64,000 nucleotides of DNA from Trichomonas vaginalis G3 (taxonomy: Eukaryota > Parabasalia > Trichomonadida > Trichomonadidae). This document shows, piece by piece, positions 34,500 to 44,293 of the stretch. Under the pieces are notes generated by a model. It saw nothing but the letters and a program-made list of their open reading frames with translations. It searched no databases and had not been told where the DNA came from. The position numbers and the translations under genes are program-made. The DNA lies in the NCBI RefSeq assembly GCF_026262505.1, contig NC_067204.1, forward strand, positions 20,243,300-20,307,299, written 5' to 3'. Position 1 is the stretch's first letter, and the number at the start of each line of letters is the position of its first letter.

Positions 34500-34505
34500 T
34501 CACTA
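34500..34505 (+). promoter_or_regulatory. initiator (Inr) of the tail-anchored-protein gene
   Basis: TCACTA fits TCA-Y-W-W and lies 25 bases before the ATG at 34531. Consensus and position only. Confidence 0.5.
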
Positions 34506-34530
34506 ATTTTACATTCGACATAAAAACAAT

Positions 34531-35028
34531 ATGCCTGATGATAAATATGCAGTCTCATTTAATGCTGGCGTAGATTTCTATAAGAAGGGCCAGATTTATC
34601 AATCATTGCAGTGCTTTGCCGATATTATCAATGAAGGTAAAACACTTTCACAGGAACCAACAGAAGAGTTTGTCAGATACTTTGCAAACACTGTAAACTA
34701 TATCAGAATTATTTCTCTTTCAATTCAATCCCCTCTTGAAAAGAAAATTTCTGCAATTGAGGATGAATTCGAAATCAACACAAAGAAGATCAAAGAATTC
34801 GGAGATCAGCAAAAGAATTCAAAAACACTTCGTGAGCTATGTGTTGAAACAGCTAACTACATTTCACCTCTAATCGATGATCTTTCCATTGACTTTACTG
34901 ACGAAAAGGAAACAACATCCACTTACAAGATTATAACTGCAGTTGCAGTCAGTGTGTCTATTTGTGCTGCTGCTTACTTCTTATTCCGCAAAAAGAAATT
35001 ACCAGAAATCAAGACAGCAAAGAAGTAA
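34531..35028 (+). CDS. tail-anchored TPR-like membrane protein (Fis1-like layout)
   Basis: The 165-residue protein has helical TPR-like sequence at the N-terminus (FNAGVDFYKKGQIYQSLQCF) and one membrane segment near the C-terminus (IITAVAVSVSICAAAYFLF, about 131-150). A short basic tail follows (RKKKLPEIKTAKK). A single C-terminal anchor with a positive tail is the signature of tail-anchored proteins of mitochondria, and in trichomonads of the hydrogenosomal outer membrane. The overall plan resembles Fis1 but sequence similarity is not clear enough to name it. Start at first ATG with an Inr upstream. Confidence 0.65.
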   Translation: MPDDKYAVSFNAGVDFYKKGQIYQSLQCFADIINEGKTLSQEPTEEFVRYFANTVNYIRIISLSIQSPLEKKISAIEDEFEINTKKIKEFGDQQKNSKTLRELCVETANYISPLIDDLSIDFTDEKETTSTYKIITAVAVSVSICAAAYFLFRKKKLPEIKTAKK

Positions 35029-35153
35029 GTAACTACATTATTACATGTACTAAACTATATCCAATTACATGAATCATGAAATATCAATTATTAATTATTT
35101 ATCTTTAAAAACTTTTTTTAAACACTACTTTAATATTATTTTATCATAGGAAC

Positions 35154-35381
35154 ATGTTGGGTGTTGCATCCGTACACTTGAAATGGAGATTCAAAGTAAT
35201 AATTTTTAATATTTTTATGAATTTAAACTTTATCAAAAAGATAATAAGCAGAAATGCAATTAAAATCCATTTGATAATAGTACTTATATTGTCTCAAGTT
35301 GGTGTCGTTTACATATTTCATATCAAACCGATAAGAATGAATTCATCTGATGATTCTTTTGAATTGGGAACATTGAAGTAA
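35154..35381 (+). CDS. possible small membrane protein, doubtful
   Basis: A 75-codon ORF with ATG encodes a basic N-terminus and one hydrophobic segment (IKIHLIIVLILSQVGVVYIF). It has no clear initiator and no recognised domain. It may be chance in AT-rich sequence. Confidence 0.25.
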   Translation: MLGVASVHLKWRFKVIIFNIFMNLNFIKKIISRNAIKIHLIIVLILSQVGVVYIFHIKPIRMNSSDDSFELGTLK

Positions 35382-35516
35382 TTTAGATATTATATTCCAC
35401 AAGTTCAATATCCCAAACCAGATAATGCAGCCTTATGCATACATCACTTCTCACTTTTCAGATCCGTTTGGTATTCTACATATCAAAATGTATGGAATTA
35501 CATTAAAAATTAAATC

Positions 35517-35553
35517 TTACGTTAGGATGCATAGGAATTGAATCCTAACGTAA
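35517..35553. other. perfect 12-bp hairpin
   Basis: TTACGTTAGGAT and ATCCTAACGTAA flank a 13-base loop. It lies 27 bases before the ATG of the small gene at 35580 and could be an operator, a terminator-like structure or a footprint. Confidence 0.6.
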
Positions 35554-35579
35554 AAAGTTTTTTTAATCTTATTTTTGTT

Positions 35580-35822
35580 ATGTGCAAAGAAGAAGACGAT
35601 GTTCAGTTTAAGCAGGAAGAGGTTGGAGGCATGGAAACACAGCAAGCTAAGAAGGAAGAAAATAAATATAAGGGCTTTCCAGAGCCAGGAAATGTTCCAG
35701 AACCTCCAGATAAATTAGTTAACCTTCCAAAACATAGTGCTGGCGTGAAGGAAGATTCTCTCAAAGTAAAATCTTTGCAGGAATTCCACGATTTAGATTT
35801 ATCGGATATGTCGAACAAATGA
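35580..35822 (+). CDS. small acidic hydrophilic protein, unknown
   Basis: From the ATG at 35580 the product is 80 residues: MCKEEDDVQFKQEEVGG..., with a Pro-rich middle (FPEPGNVPEPPDK) and an ending LQEFHDLDLSDMSNK. Codon use and sequence complexity look like a real gene, but no family is recognised. A strong hairpin lies just upstream. Confidence 0.5.
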   Translation: MCKEEDDVQFKQEEVGGMETQQAKKEENKYKGFPEPGNVPEPPDKLVNLPKHSAGVKEDSLKVKSLQEFHDLDLSDMSNK

Positions 35823-36251
35823 AATTTGGAAAATTCTATTATATACCATTCTCATAGAGAACGCTCGACATATATTTATATACTCAAAGTACACGACACA
35901 TATTCATGCGAATATGGCCCTACTTTCTTTGTTAATTAAGGATAACTATCTTCTCATGTTTATGTTTATTATCGATTATCTTATTGTTAGTAATAAAGAT
36001 TATAATATCTCATACTATCTATTTTTTTTACAATAACGAACATCCACATTATAATTTCAATTTATCGAATTTTTCTATTCCCAAACAAGTCAATCCTATG
36101 AACGACATCTAAAATACCATCATTTTGCAAAACATGGAGCCTCATTTTACAAAATATTTGAAAAAAATAAATTAAAGGTAAAAAAATAAAAAACCTATGA
36201 GGAAGTTAGCAATAATGAACTTTACACATTTATTGTAGAATTTACAAAAAT
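35823..36251. other. intergenic, nothing seen
   Basis: Spacer between convergent genes (small acidic protein on +, SRP19 on -). No feature supported. Confidence 0.5.
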
Positions 36252-36629
36252 TTATTTCTTCTTATTCTTCTTGGAAGGCTGTTGAACTTCGCTTGTGCGA
36301 TTATTTGCTCTATTTTCCTTTATTTTTGCAGCTAAAGCAGCATAAATGGATTTTCTGTTTTTATAATTTGGATTAAGTAATGTTTTCTTTTTTGTTTCTT
36401 CGTTAATAGAATAAAAATCGATTGAAACGCGTCCTGATCTGAAGAAGTCGCGGGGATGCGTTTTGTCTGCTTCTTCCTTTCCTGTGAATCCGCAATCCTT
36501 AAATGCAAGGATTAATTCCTTAATTGTTGGCTTTTCAACACATAATTCTTTGGAAATTTTTCTTCCATCGAATTCTTTTGTTGTAGAGTCAATGTAGCAT
36601 GGATAACAAACAATCCTTGAACGAAGCAT
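36252..36629 (-). CDS. SRP19: signal recognition particle subunit SRP19
   Basis: From the ATG at 36629 the product is 125 residues: MLRSRIVCYPCYIDSTTKEFDG. It follows SRP19 throughout: the IVCYPCYIDS strand with the conserved Tyr-Pro, GRKISKELCVEKPTIKEL (family GRRIPxxxAVxxPTxxEI), HPRDFFRSGRVSIDF (the RGRVRV strand), SIYAALAAKI, and a Lys-rich tail. SRP19 binds helices 6 and 8 of SRP RNA and readies it for SRP54. Another ATG 30 bases upstream is in a different frame, separated by an A-run, so a longer N-terminus is possible if the run length is wrong. Confidence 0.85.
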   Translation of the reverse strand: MLRSRIVCYPCYIDSTTKEFDGRKISKELCVEKPTIKELILAFKDCGFTGKEEADKTHPRDFFRSGRVSIDFYSINEETKKKTLLNPNYKNRKSIYAALAAKIKENRANNRTSEVQQPSKKNKKK

Positions 36630-36662
36630 TTTTTTTTCTGGGAGTTTTTTTTGGCCATTCAC

Positions 36663-37121
36663 TTATTATTGCCAATATTGAAATGCATAATAGGGCTTCA
36701 ACTAACAAACAATTTTAGCTCATTGTTATTTGAAAATTTCAAAAATATTTGTTGGATCGTTCATATCTTTGTAATATATACTATTATACCATATTAGAAG
36801 ATTCTATATAGAGGATTTAGAACTCATTACACTATAATTTCATGTAATTTTAATAGAATTAGAATAGATTGTGCTGTAACAATATGAAAGATAGGTTTAA
36901 CTGACTATCACTCTATTGAATTGCTCATATATTGTTATGTATTATCTATATGTCAATATAACGCTCCATATAAATAAGTACATTTCAAAATTAATTTACA
37001 AAATGTGATCATTTCTCATTATTTATGAGCGAATGCTGCATAAATTAATCTTTTTAGACCATTCTATCAATTATAAGTTTAAAATCTAAATTGAATATCG
37101 CGAAATTTTTATAAAAATTTG
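36663..37121. other. intergenic between divergent genes, nothing seen
   Basis: AT-rich shared 5' region of SRP19 (-) and ATG9 (+). Apart from the ATG9 initiator no site stands out. Confidence 0.5.
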
Positions 37122-37129
37122 TCACTTTT
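37122..37129 (+). promoter_or_regulatory. initiator (Inr) of ATG9
   Basis: TCACTTTT, the same octamer as at eL43 and the coiled-coil gene, 17 bases before the ATG at 37147. Confidence 0.65.
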
Positions 37130-37146
37130 TTATCTAAGATTTTATA

Positions 37147-38781
37147 ATGACTTTTCCAAATGTCACGTGGAGAGACATATATAACTATTATTATCAGAGA
37201 GGTCTTAAATCATTCATTATAAATAGCATTAGTAATATAGTAATTGGTCTTTTTATTGCGTTTTCACCAGTACTTCTATTTCGCTGCATAGATATTTCCA
37301 AAATAAATACTACGACAAAGATATCAGATGTAATTAGACCATTTTCAGAAGGATGGAAGCGCTCAAACTTATTCATTGAATGTTGTGTTGTTATTTTTTC
37401 GATTTACGTCCTAATTCAGATACTTCAGTTTGCTTACACACTTCCGACATTTATAAGAATATGGAAATATTTTAAAGAAACATTAGAAATTAAAGATGTC
37501 GATCTTTATGTTCTCGATTGGATTGAAATTTTAGATGCAATAGCACAGAAAGATAGTACAGTTCGCATTTCATCACTCGAAATCGCCCAAGAAATCTTAC
37601 GAATGGAAAATTATATCACTGCCTTCGTTACAGACCCAGAATTACTTACATGGAAGCTTCCTTATATGAATCAGGCATGCCACTTCCCAATGACCCGGTT
37701 TTTCTTTTACATTTTCCAAATATCTTTGAATGGAACCGTAATGGACTCAACAGGAGCTTCAATTGTTAGCGATGTACCAGATATTAGACTTCCTCAAGTC
37801 AGAGATTCTCTTTCAAAGCGTTTCAAAGTTATAGGGTTCATATTATTTTTAATTTCACCTTTTTACTTAGCTTTTCAAGCTTTATACCTAATATTCCACT
37901 ACTTCCAGTCAGTTAAGAGTTCTCCAAGTTCTCTTAGCATGCGAAGATGGTCTCCTGAAGCAAAATGGGCAATTCGAGAATATAATGAACTTCCACATCT
38001 GTTTAATGAGAGATTACAACGTGCAGACTATTTCTCTAACCTGTATATAGAGCAATTCCCACCGGATGCGATGCAAACTGTCTATAAAACGGTCTGTTTC
38101 CTTTGTGGATCGTTTATTGCATATTTTATTTTCATTGGTTTGTTTTCTGATGTTTCCATTGTTTTTGGTGCATTAATTGGCCAAAAAAGCATTGTTTGGG
38201 TTATGGCATTACTTGCTACTATATATAGTATATTCAATGGATTGATTAAGAAGAAGAAAAAGTCTAAAGATAGTTTAGAACTTTACGAAGAAATCAGAAA
38301 ATTCATTCATTATGATTTCACTGATGAAAACCACAACGCTCTTTCTTGGGAAGCACAAAGTAAGTTTACTGAATTCTTCCAACCCTTGTGGTTGCATATT
38401 GTTATTGAACTGTGTGGATGCATCATTAATCCTGTTGTTTTCACTTTTGTTCTTCCTTTGCATTCTGAAAAAATTATTGATTTTGTCAGGAAAAATTCAG
38501 TTAGAAACGAAAATATTGGATGTATTTGCAGATTTTCTAATTTCGAGGATGTTATTAATGGAGGAAATGTTGCACAGAATGGAAAGATCAAGAGATCTAT
38601 ATCTAATTTCAAACTCTATGGACAGCAATCAATTAGAAAAGATCAGCCAAATTTGATACAATTTGATGCTGACGAAATGCAAGCATTAGTTGACTCAAAT
38701 CAACCCGCAGCAACGCTAATGGAACCATCACTGACTGATGTAAGAAGTATGCTCCCTCCACCTTCATATCCAAGATTTTGA
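37147..38781 (+). CDS. ATG9: autophagy lipid scramblase ATG9
   Basis: The 544-residue multi-pass protein carries the ATG9 core. The N-terminus has DIYNYYYQRGLKSFI (family FYxYYxxKG). The strongest match is RRWSPEAKWAIREYNELPHL (266-285), continuing through FNERL to SNLYIEQFPP and FLCGSFIAYF, which is almost diagnostic. Membrane segments are visible near 27-46, 76-97, 227-252, 315-335, 345-365 and 402-425. ATG9 forms trimers that scramble lipids between leaflets and delivers seed vesicles for autophagosomes. The C-terminal tail is short compared with animal or fungal proteins. A canonical Inr precedes it. Confidence 0.88.
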   Translation: MTFPNVTWRDIYNYYYQRGLKSFIINSISNIVIGLFIAFSPVLLFRCIDISKINTTTKISDVIRPFSEGWKRSNLFIECCVVIFSIYVLIQILQFAYTLPTFIRIWKYFKETLEIKDVDLYVLDWIEILDAIAQKDSTVRISSLEIAQEILRMENYITAFVTDPELLTWKLPYMNQACHFPMTRFFFYIFQISLNGTVMDSTGASIVSDVPDIRLPQVRDSLSKRFKVIGFILFLISPFYLAFQALYLIFHYFQSVKSSPSSLSMRRWSPEAKWAIREYNELPHLFNERLQRADYFSNLYIEQFPPDAMQTVYKTVCFLCGSFIAYFIFIGLFSDVSIVFGALIGQKSIVWVMALLATIYSIFNGLIKKKKKSKDSLELYEEIRKFIHYDFTDENHNALSWEAQSKFTEFFQPLWLHIVIELCGCIINPVVFTFVLPLHSEKIIDFVRKNSVRNENIGCICRFSNFEDVINGGNVAQNGKIKRSISNFKLYGQQSIRKDQPNLIQFDADEMQALVDSNQPAATLMEPSLTDVRSMLPPPSYPRF

Positions 38782-38973
38782 ATCTTATATTTTTTTTATT
38801 TTGTTTCAAATAAATTATTATTGCTATGTTATATTTATTTTAAAAACAATCAATTTTTATTTATTGATTCTTTAAATTTGATGACTTGAATTGATTACTC
38901 TACATCTATAGATATGTAACAAAGAATAAGGATGACAATATCATTTATTACCATCATGGAAATCAATATAAAG

Positions 38974-38979
38974 TCATTT
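38974..38979 (+). promoter_or_regulatory. initiator-like TCATTT before a small ORF
   Basis: TCATTTTTT lies 13 bases before the ATG at 38987. It fits TCA-Y-W-W and is the main support for the small ORF. Confidence 0.4.
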
Positions 38980-38986
38980 TTTAGGA

Positions 38987-39181
38987 ATGAATTCGATTTT
39001 TATTCAGCATATTATTTTTGAATTATATTCATCTACCATTCAAGAAGAAATTATGGAACAATATAAGCAAGGATATATACATGTTGACTTCATTTCATCT
39101 CAAGTAACCAAATTCAGAAGAAGCAACTTAAAACTGCTTCAAGTTAAAGCCAAGTATGAATTAGAAGAAGAAATTTTTTAA
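38987..39181 (+). CDS. small ORF with initiator, unknown
   Basis: A 64-codon ORF (MNSIFIQHIIFELYSS...) with a helical, charged C-terminus (LLQVKAKYELEEEIF). It has an Inr at the proper distance but no recognisable domain. The stop is in a TAAA context. It could be a genuine micro-gene or a relic. Confidence 0.35.
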   Translation: MNSIFIQHIIFELYSSTIQEEIMEQYKQGYIHVDFISSQVTKFRRSNLKLLQVKAKYELEEEIF

Positions 39182-39196
39182 AATAGAAATGATTGT

Positions 39197-39994
39197 TTAA
39201 GATTCAATAAGTACTATAAAGATATAGAAAACGGCGTTGAAAAGACGGTAATAACATTGATTATTATGTGATCTGCATTGTAGTTCGAAGTCTTCAACTG
39301 CTTTAGGAAAAACGCAATTGATTGAATTATCAATAATTACTATGTCATCCTTCCCAAAAGTTTTGGATGGAAATTTAGAAGTCACTTTGATTTTCACACC
39401 TGTTGAAGTAATAGCGTGTTTTGGATCCCTATTAAAAACATCTTTATTAATTTCCATTTTTCCGCAAAAATCGATTTGTTCAATATCGCGCAATCCTCTT
39501 AATGATTCAAAGTCAAGAAAAGCTACAGATGGTGGGAATCTAAAGGATTTTAGTTCATGATTAAATCCAAAAACATATGGACCGATTTTTTCGAGACTAT
39601 CACCACCAAATTCGATGCTTTTCACATGATATAAATCATAAAATGCCTGTTTTTCTAGAACTTTCAAACGACTATGAGGCTCAAATATAACACTTTGAAT
39701 ATTAAAACAACAGTGGAATGCTTTTTCTGCTACAACTTCAACATTATAACCTATTTTCACAGAAGAAATATTTTCACATAATGCAAATGCACATGTGCCT
39801 ATTTCTATAACACTCCAGACTTTATGAGAGTATACGACAAAGTGAGGGACATGTATCATACTATTATATGCAATATTAACTGCATTTGGAAATGAATCAT
39901 TAAATACTCCAGTTCCAACCCTAACTTCTCTTCGAAAAACATTAACTATTGAATATGTGATACTATCAACTTGAAATGTTTTTCCAATATTCAA
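39197..39994 (-). pseudogene. BspA-like leucine-rich-repeat gene, frameshifted near start
   Basis: The open frame (265 codons) contains BspA/TpLRR-type repeats (AFALCENISSVKIGYNVEVV, AFYDLYHVKSIEFGGDSL, VFGFNHELKSFRFPPSV), and ends in a hydrophobic segment (LFNAVFYIFIVLIES) that may anchor it. BspA-like proteins are a large trichomonad surface family. There is no ATG at the start of this frame. An ATG at about 40052 in another frame runs MTLSLLLKK up to an AAAAAA run, after which the repeat frame continues, so a single-base shift in the homopolymer is likely. The 3' end is short for the family. Confidence 0.6.
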
Positions 39995-40430
39995 TTCTGA
40001 GATTGAGATAAATTCAAAACTTTTTTAATAATAAAGAGAGTGTCATTTTTAAACACCAACAAATCCAGATAAATAATAGGTCTTACGGAAAAGGCGAAAA
40101 ATGTTTCTTGCTAGCATATTGCTCAATGAAAAATGAGAAAACTCTTTAAAACCGTCACTTTTCCTAAGAAATTGTAGATCTATAAAACAGTATACTCTAA
40201 ATGTAGCAAGTAACTAGAAATATACCTTTCAATAGCAGGAAGAAAACAATTGTAAAATCCAATTTTTTTATCTTTTGGATTATACTTATAATGGAATAAC
40301 TCCTCTTAATTGTGCTTCAAAAATTATCATAAAAATTTCATGTAATCATAGATACTTTTACATATATCAACACAAAATTTCATATTTCGAACTCACAGAA
40401 ATTGTTACACTAAGTTAATAGCTGAAATTT
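39995..40430. other. intergenic, nothing firm seen
   Basis: AT-rich stretch upstream of the BspA-like gene leading into a repeat-rich block. No gene supported. Confidence 0.4.
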
Positions 40431-41601
40431 GTCCAAAGGGGGCGGCGACAAATTTGCCCAGCCAGTAAAGTATTCAATTTTTTTGCATTTTTTAAGGGGG
40501 CACACGAGAGGATCATGTAAACTTCAGAATTTAGCTTCTTAAGGGCGCACCCGTATGTACGTTTATTTGAGAGGAGGAGGATTACACTCTCAATTTTGAG
40601 GGATTCGTTAGTTTATTTTCTCGATGAATATGCAATAAAATTTGATTTTTACCTTATCAATATACTTCATATAATATACACATGTTCATGTAAAAACTTT
40701 TTTCCAAAATCCTCAGGAATTAAGGGATTTTTGAATTTTAAGAATTTTTTTCGAATTTTTTCAAAAAAAAATATTTTCAGAACAGCCTTAACGGCTAAGA
40801 TTTAGGAACAATGTTAAGTATCAAAAAGAAAGGAGGTCTGATATAGACAACATATATCGTTGAAGGTTGAAAAAATCTCTAATATTTGAGCCCAAAATTT
40901 CAAATTTTAATTTTTTGAAAAAAGAGGCCACCCGTATGTACGTTTATTTGAGAGGAGGAGGATTATATTTTTGAAAGGGTGAAGCATTATGAATATGTTA
41001 ATTATATAATAATATGTATTATTATAAAAAAGAAAAAATAAAGCACGTTAAAATTTTTCTTTCTTGATTTTTTACAAAATCTACTTAGAATTATGCAAAA
41101 TATGACTAAATAATTATAAATTTCAAGTTAAATTTTAATTTTGATAAATAATTTAAATTTCAAAATATCAAGTTCAGTTCGACTATGTATGTAGTAATTC
41201 CTCAATAAAGTGCCAAAACCCTATTAAAATATATGAACATTTTCAACATTTTAATGTTTTTATTTAAAAATTTGATGGAATATGAGCTTCAAACAATTAT
41301 TATGTAAATAAAAATAATTAAATATATGTATTTATTCGTATTACAACCGTAGTAAGTCGATTCTTCCTTTCTTCTACTGAGATTTGAATTTGATTTCGAA
41401 TTGTAAAGAGATTCAAAGGGAAAATACTAGCGGATAAAAACTACCTCCATGAAAGGGTCATAATGGAGTCAAGTTGTATTTTTTGATATTTTTTGCTTTT
41501 CGAGCCTAAATAGGTAGCCAAGATAATGCCTAAAAATAAGGTTCTAAATTCTGAAGTTTACATGATCCTCTCGTGTGCACCCTTAAAAAAAATGCAAAAA
41601 A
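40431..41601. repeat. composite repeat block with inverted ends
   Basis: A roughly 55-bp sequence at 40479-40533 (TTTTGCATTTTTTAAGGGGG, then a CACGAGAGGATCATG core) recurs inverted at 41544-41601 with few differences. Between them a 37-bp direct repeat (core CCCGTATGTACGTTTATTTG, then AGAGGAGGAGGATTA) occurs at 40548-40584 and 40929-40966. A further partial inverted match joins 40431-40470 with 41995-42035 (GTCCAAAG...GGGGGC...TTTGCCCAG). No coding capacity is seen. It could be a non-autonomous DNA element with inverted ends of about 1.1 kb, or a recurring genomic repeat. Confidence 0.55.
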
Positions 41602-41658
41602 AAATGTAATAAAATAAAAAAATTTTTAGTATCGATAATCTGAAATATGTTGTTTACT

Positions 41659-41830
41659 TAAGCCGCTCGCTTCGCTCGCGGCTTAGTTTCGTAATTTCGT
41701 ACAATCTTTTTTCGAACCTGTTCTTTTCTTAAGCCGCGAGCGAAGCGAGTGGCTTAGTTTCGTAATTTCATACAATTATTTTACGAATTTGTTCTTTTTG
41801 TCAACCGCGAGCGAAGCGAGTGGCTTTTTA
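41659..41830. repeat. three GC-rich palindromic units (about 75 bp each)
   Basis: Each unit has a GC-rich core flanked by short inverted arms (AAGCCG/CGGCTT) and followed by TTAGTTTCGTAATTTC. The cores are CTCGCTTCGCTCG in the first unit and CGAGCGAAGCGAG in the second and third, i.e. inverted. The flanks stay in direct orientation (second copy starts near 41733, third near 41807 and is shortened). The GC content contrasts with the very AT-rich surroundings. Confidence 0.75.
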
Positions 41831-41991
41831 TTTTTAAAAAATTTTTTTTTCTTTCTTACTTTTTTTCCCCTTACTTACAAATTTGATAGTAACTTACCAA
41901 ATCTCTCTATCATATAATAATAAATTAATCCATTTTTTGTTTCAAATCTGACACTTTACATTTCTGATATGTAAACCTGTCACTTTTCACT
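41831..41991. other. AT-rich spacer before the F5/8C fragment
   Basis: Poly-A/T-rich sequence with pyrimidine runs. It holds no gene. Confidence 0.4.
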
Positions 41992-42567
41992 TCACTTCAC
42001 TGGGCAAGTTTGTGCCCCCCTCTGTCCAAAGCATGGCATCATGCGCTGAAAAAATTTCATATAAGGTAATGGGAATATGAAGCTGCTTGGATATAGATTC
42101 CCAAAGAATTCTAAAGAGTATAAAGCAAAAGGTGTGGGTGAAACGAACCGGAGATACCTTACAACAATCTCTTCAGTTTTGATACAAGCAAATAAATTAA
42201 ATCCATTTAAGGTGTTATCATTTATATGGGAATTAAGTACAATCCAATTTACATCGTCCATTAATCCTATAATTTTCCAAGTCTTGGGATGCTCTTTTGA
42301 ATTTGTGGGATTGAACGAAGAACTAATGGAGAAAGAATTGATACTAAATACGTGCTTTTTAAAACCAAAGCCAATGTAGTACTCTGGACATATTTCATCA
42401 GAAACCCTAAATGAGTGACGCGATTTATAGAATAATAATTGTTCTGGATTATCTCGACTTGATGACGTTTCATATTCAATATATTGCATCTTATTGTCAG
42501 ATAATTTGTCAATATAGTCTAACAGGCCATTGGACTTATCTTTTGGATTATATGGAATTGAAATCAA
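41992..42567 (-). pseudogene. F5/8C (discoidin)-like C-terminal fragment
   Basis: Up to 191 codons contain FRVSDEICPEYYIGFGF, SISSSFNPTNSKEHPKTWKI, WIVLNSHINDNTLNGF and VVRYLRFVS, the pattern of the F5/8 type C-like domain at the end of many trichomonad proteins. No ATG is available at its 5' end and an in-frame stop lies just upstream. It is thus a 5'-truncated gene fragment. Its last codons (FGQRGAQTCPVK) fall into the genomic repeat shared with 40431-40470, so the original 3' end may have been replaced. Confidence 0.6.
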
Positions 42568-42880
42568 GTGTTCTTAGTAAAAAAGTATGTCAATCAAAAA
42601 TGCATATTGCAGGTAATGTTAGGGGAGTATATATATGCTTGGATTTTTATATTTAATAATTCAATTTGATATTTGTCAAAAAAATGTGAAATAATGGCCT
42701 AAAATCTTTAAATAACAATGAATTATATTTATTTTTTCAGCAAGGAATAAAATTCACCTGAGAGAAAACTTCTCATATTTTGATATAAGAAACGTGACAA
42801 AATTTGATGATAGGGATTGAATGGTTTACAATGAATTGAAATTCTATCGACAGAATTTACATAAAAAAAATTAATTCGTC

Positions 42881-43606
42881 ATGACCCAACTCTTCAAGAA
42901 AGCCTTTTCGAAAGTTATGGATGTCATCAGTTCTAATCCAGAATTCGATGATGTTATCGATGCCCTCAAGAAGATGAGCAAAAACGAACGCGAAATGATT
43001 GATGGCATGTCAAATGCTTTTGGCGAGCCATACGATATCTTTGTCAAGGGACAGAACCCAGCTATCTCCAACTCTCTTCAGCCAATTGGCCAATCAATGA
43101 AAAAGCAAATCAAGGCAATGAATGAATGCTTTGAACGCATTTCAACATTGCCAGATGTTTTAAGCCCACTCAAGGCAGATCACAGAGAATTCGTTAAAGC
43201 ACACAAGGATCACTTCGATCTTGTTGAACAGCACAACAAGACTGTTTCAGATGTTGCAAAAGCACGTGAATTCTATGAGAAGCAACAAACAGGTTCTCCA
43301 TATCGCCTTACAGCAGAGGAAAGCCTCAAGAACGCTGAAGCTAAAGAAGCTGAAGCAAAAGCTGCTCTCGACAAATCTCTCGGGACTTACTCTTCTGCTC
43401 TTCACGAATACGAAGACAAATTCATCGAACAGCTTACAACAATTCTTAGTACTGCTGCAGCTGAACGCCAGAAACTTGCCGCTGAGCAACGTGCAATTGC
43501 TAACGACATTTCAGAATCTATCAAGACTATCGCGTCATACAATGATAAGACAATCCCAAGACTGAAACAAGCCTTAAAGAACCTCGATTACGAAGTCGTT
43601 GACTAA
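42881..43606 (+). CDS. BAR-like helical protein
   Basis: The 241-residue protein is nearly all long amphipathic helices in three blocks (about 1-50, 60-140, 150-235), with PYDIFVKGQNPAIS and TGSPYRLTAEESL loops between. This is the layout of a BAR/IMD-type membrane-bending dimer. The N-terminus MTQLFKKAFSKVMDVI could be an N-BAR amphipathic helix. The family call rests on helix pattern and length, not on a diagnostic motif. Codon use is strong and host-like, suggesting high expression. Neighbouring traffic genes fit but prove nothing. Confidence 0.55.
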   Translation: MTQLFKKAFSKVMDVISSNPEFDDVIDALKKMSKNEREMIDGMSNAFGEPYDIFVKGQNPAISNSLQPIGQSMKKQIKAMNECFERISTLPDVLSPLKADHREFVKAHKDHFDLVEQHNKTVSDVAKAREFYEKQQTGSPYRLTAEESLKNAEAKEAEAKAALDKSLGTYSSALHEYEDKFIEQLTTILSTAAAERQKLAAEQRAIANDISESIKTIASYNDKTIPRLKQALKNLDYEVVD

Positions 43607-44293
43607 CTATCTTAATAAAATTAGCTTTTCTAAACTCATTATGATTGTTTTTCTGGAATTAAAGCATTTGGTATCTTTAAAACTTTTTGGGTGTTTCAAA
43701 TTCAAAATAAGATTTTTGTCAGATATAAAAATAGTGCATGTGGATCATATCGGATTATTGTAGTATGCATATGACTTCTAAATAATACGAGTTTATGAAG
43801 TTTTTGTCGGAAATTGGTACTTTATCCATAAAATAATGCATACATGCATCTTTTACCCTCAACAAATAATTTTTATCGATTAACAATGCATATTTCTAAA
43901 GATACATCAACTAAACATAGAATCAATTTTGGTCTCATTTTGAATATGCAATAACGCGAAGTTTGAGATCCATACAGTAAAAATATCAAAAATAGCAAAA
44001 TAATGTTTAACTTGAAATTCATATCCTTAGTAAATATTTTTTATGTTTGAATATTATGATCCAAATTCGAACATTGATATATAGATATTAAATTACTTGG
44101 GATAAAATCAGAAAACATTCATTTCCAGAGCAATATTACTATATCTGGCGAGGGTTACGCTAGGAAGTTGACACATATTTATATTTGATTGACGGAAATA
44201 TATATACTATTACATATGGTGACTTTCCAATGCATATAAAAAGAAAGAAATATATTTAATATAACAAAATAATCTATATATTAAAAAGATGGT
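43607..44293. other. intergenic, nothing seen
   Basis: About 690 bp of AT-rich sequence between convergent genes. I see no ORF or RNA gene. Confidence 0.5.

Noticed and set aside
40596-40805. 69-codon ORF in the repeat block
   Set aside because: Lies within repeats, low complexity, no initiator.
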